The notes beneath the pieces are model-generated. The model was not told the DNA's origin. It ran no database searches and was given only the letters and a program-made list of their open reading frames with translations. From positions 1 through 29,646 of IMG/VR virus record IMGVR_UViG_3300010370_004280: a stretch of 29,646 bases of DNA. The stretch is one strand, 5' to 3'. The number at the start of each line of letters is the position of its first letter. Within the stretch, counting starts at the first letter, position 1. This document shows positions 28,632 through 29,646 of the stretch, in pieces. Source of the DNA: a virus. The translations under genes were made by a program, and so were the position numbers.

Positions 28632-29646
28632 TCATATTAATTCTTTCATCGGAGAATGTTCTGTTAAATATTGTGGTCTACCTGTTGTATCAATCAATGT
28701 TGTTTGACTAACATCTACTCCAAGGCTATGATACAGCGTAGAAAATACTTCTTGAACATCTACTGGACGATCTAATGCGTGTTCTCCAAGTTTATTTGTT
28801 GAACCAATTACTTGACCGTGCCTCATTCCTCCGCCAAATAATAATGCACTATTAACTTGAGGCCAATGATCTCTGCCACTGTCTTTATTTATTTTAGGAG
28901 TTCTTCCAAATTCTCCCCAAACAATAACTGTGGTAGTATCAAGCATATCAGATCTTTGTAAGTCATCTATTAAAGCAGATAAGCACTGATCTAATTTGGA
29001 TCCGTGATCTTTTACCAAACCAAAATTATCACCATGGCTATCCCATCTGCCATAACTTAATGATACTACTCTCACTCCACATTCTATTAATCTCTTTGCT
29101 ATTAATAAATGAGTATTAACAGTTGGAGCACCATCATATTGAAATCTATATGGCTTACCATCTCCATACATTGATAGAATATCTTGATCTACTTTAGATA
29201 AATCTAAAGCATTTAGCAGTTTACTATCTCTCAGAATATCAAATGCTTTTTGAGTAAATATATCTGCACTTTGTATATTTTGTTTAATATCTAGTGTTCT
29301 ATTAAGATTATCTAACTGAGATAAAAGTTGTTGTCTATTATTTAGTCTAGTTATATCTCCATGTAATATCATGTCGCTTAAACCATCTCCATGAGGTTTA
29401 AATGGATTCATTGATGATCCTAAAAATCCACCTTCACCAGAATCGCTCCAAGGAACGTGCTTTGTAGTTTCTGCTAGTCCAACGAAAGGAGGAACAGAAG
29501 TATCTACTGGGCCATATAACTTAGATATTGCTGATCCTATAGATGGTCGTCCACCAATACTTTTTAAACTATCCGGCTTCCATCCTGTCATACATTGATA
29601 AGCAGCGTGATCTCCATGACTGCCAGTAATAGAACGAATAATAGTA
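28632..29646 (-). CDS. DUF1501 protein (N-terminus cut by window edge)
   Basis: About 338 residues are visible, and the frame is open to the window edge. RSITGSHGDHAAYQCMTGW matches the RSM...H....TG segment of DUF1501 proteins. The C-terminal half has VVSLSYGRWDSHGDN, VIVWGEFGRTPKIN followed by GRDHWPQV, LLFGGGMRHGQVIGSTN and RPVDVQEVFSTLYHSLGVD, all in family order. DUF1501 proteins share the alkaline-phosphatase or sulfatase fold, are usually exported, and are very numerous in Planctomycetes. A copy in a phage genome is unusual. The first in-frame Met visible (29591) is internal, so the true start is beyond 29646. The family is firm; the function is unknown even in bacteria. Confidence 0.93.
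   Translation of the reverse strand, partial: TIIRSITGSHGDHAAYQCMTGWKPDSLKSIGGRPSIGSAISKLYGPVDTSVPPFVGLAETTKHVPWSDSGEGGFLGSSMNPFKPHGDGLSDMILHGDITRLNNRQQLLSQLDNLNRTLDIKQNIQSADIFTQKAFDILRDSKLLNALDLSKVDQDILSMYGDGKPYRFQYDGAPTVNTHLLIAKRLIECGVRVVSLSYGRWDSHGDNFGLVKDHGSKLDQCLSALIDDLQRSDMLDTTTVIVWGEFGRTPKINKDSGRDHWPQVNSALLFGGGMRHGQVIGSTNKLGEHALDRPVDVQEVFSTLYHSLGVDVSQTTLIDTTGRPQYLTEHSPMKELI

Noticed and set aside
1-29646. CRISPR array, insertion sequence or integrase
   Set aside because: No regularly spaced direct repeats, transposase, integrase or paired attachment-like repeats were seen.

Overview
The window looks like part of the genome of a large, AT-rich, tailed double-stranded DNA phage. Genes are packed tightly, many with ATGA or TAATG stop-start overlaps, and most lie on the minus strand. 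There is a T4-type rIIA-rIIB pair, an ATP-dependent DNA ligase, a phage-style tRNA-Leu and many small unidentified proteins. No virion structural genes are visible. Several genes are unusual cargo for a phage: a GMP reductase, a full-length UDP-galactopyranose mutase, two exported protease-like proteins and a DUF1501 protein. DUF1501 is best known from Planctomycetes, so I infer a planctomycete or PVC-group host, or past gene exchange with one. This is inference only.

Layout. (1) 1-9170, minus strand: guaC (cut by the window edge), then a long run of genes for sugar and glycan chemistry (GT2, GT25, GT32, GT43-like and other GT-A proteins, a sulfotransferase, two methyltransferases, a StrG-like protein). 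A nucleoside 2-deoxyribosyltransferase-like protein and a macrodomain protein are mixed in. Promoters at about 9200 and 4700 share the form TTGACC-N16-TACAAT. (2) 9295-10621, minus: an actin-like ATPase with a one-helix membrane protein. (3) 10660-15122, mostly plus: a cupin, a sialyltransferase-like/methyltransferase fusion and two DUF3431 paralogues, with UDP-galactopyranose mutase on the opposite strand between the paralogues. (4) 15119-21661, minus: rIIA, rIIB, a tRNA-like minihelix, two unknown proteins, a zinc-ribbon protein with a RuvA domain III-like tail, RuvB, and a secreted trypsin-like protease. (5) 21732-29646, minus: small early-type genes, a kinase-like protein, tRNA-Leu, an HTH-like regulator, a HExxH exported protein, a second sulfotransferase and GT, an HhH-GPD DNA glycosylase, DNA ligase and DUF1501 (cut by the window edge).

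How it may work together. The early-type genes of regions 4 and 5 are driven by near-consensus sigma70 promoters (TTGACA-N17-TATNNT-like). All four of these carry CCGAT inside the spacer. The glycan genes use a second promoter form. The most original element is the phage RuvB whose upstream partner keeps the RuvB-binding end of RuvA but swaps the DNA-binding part for a zinc ribbon. The next gene, the trypsin-like protease, has its ribosome binding site and start codon buried in a hairpin that begins at the ruvB stop codon. The glycan genes could decorate virions, alter host surface polysaccharide or modify DNA; the sequence alone does not decide.

No stretch longer than about 130 bases lacks a gene or a described element. 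Family names come from motif recognition by eye, with no database search.
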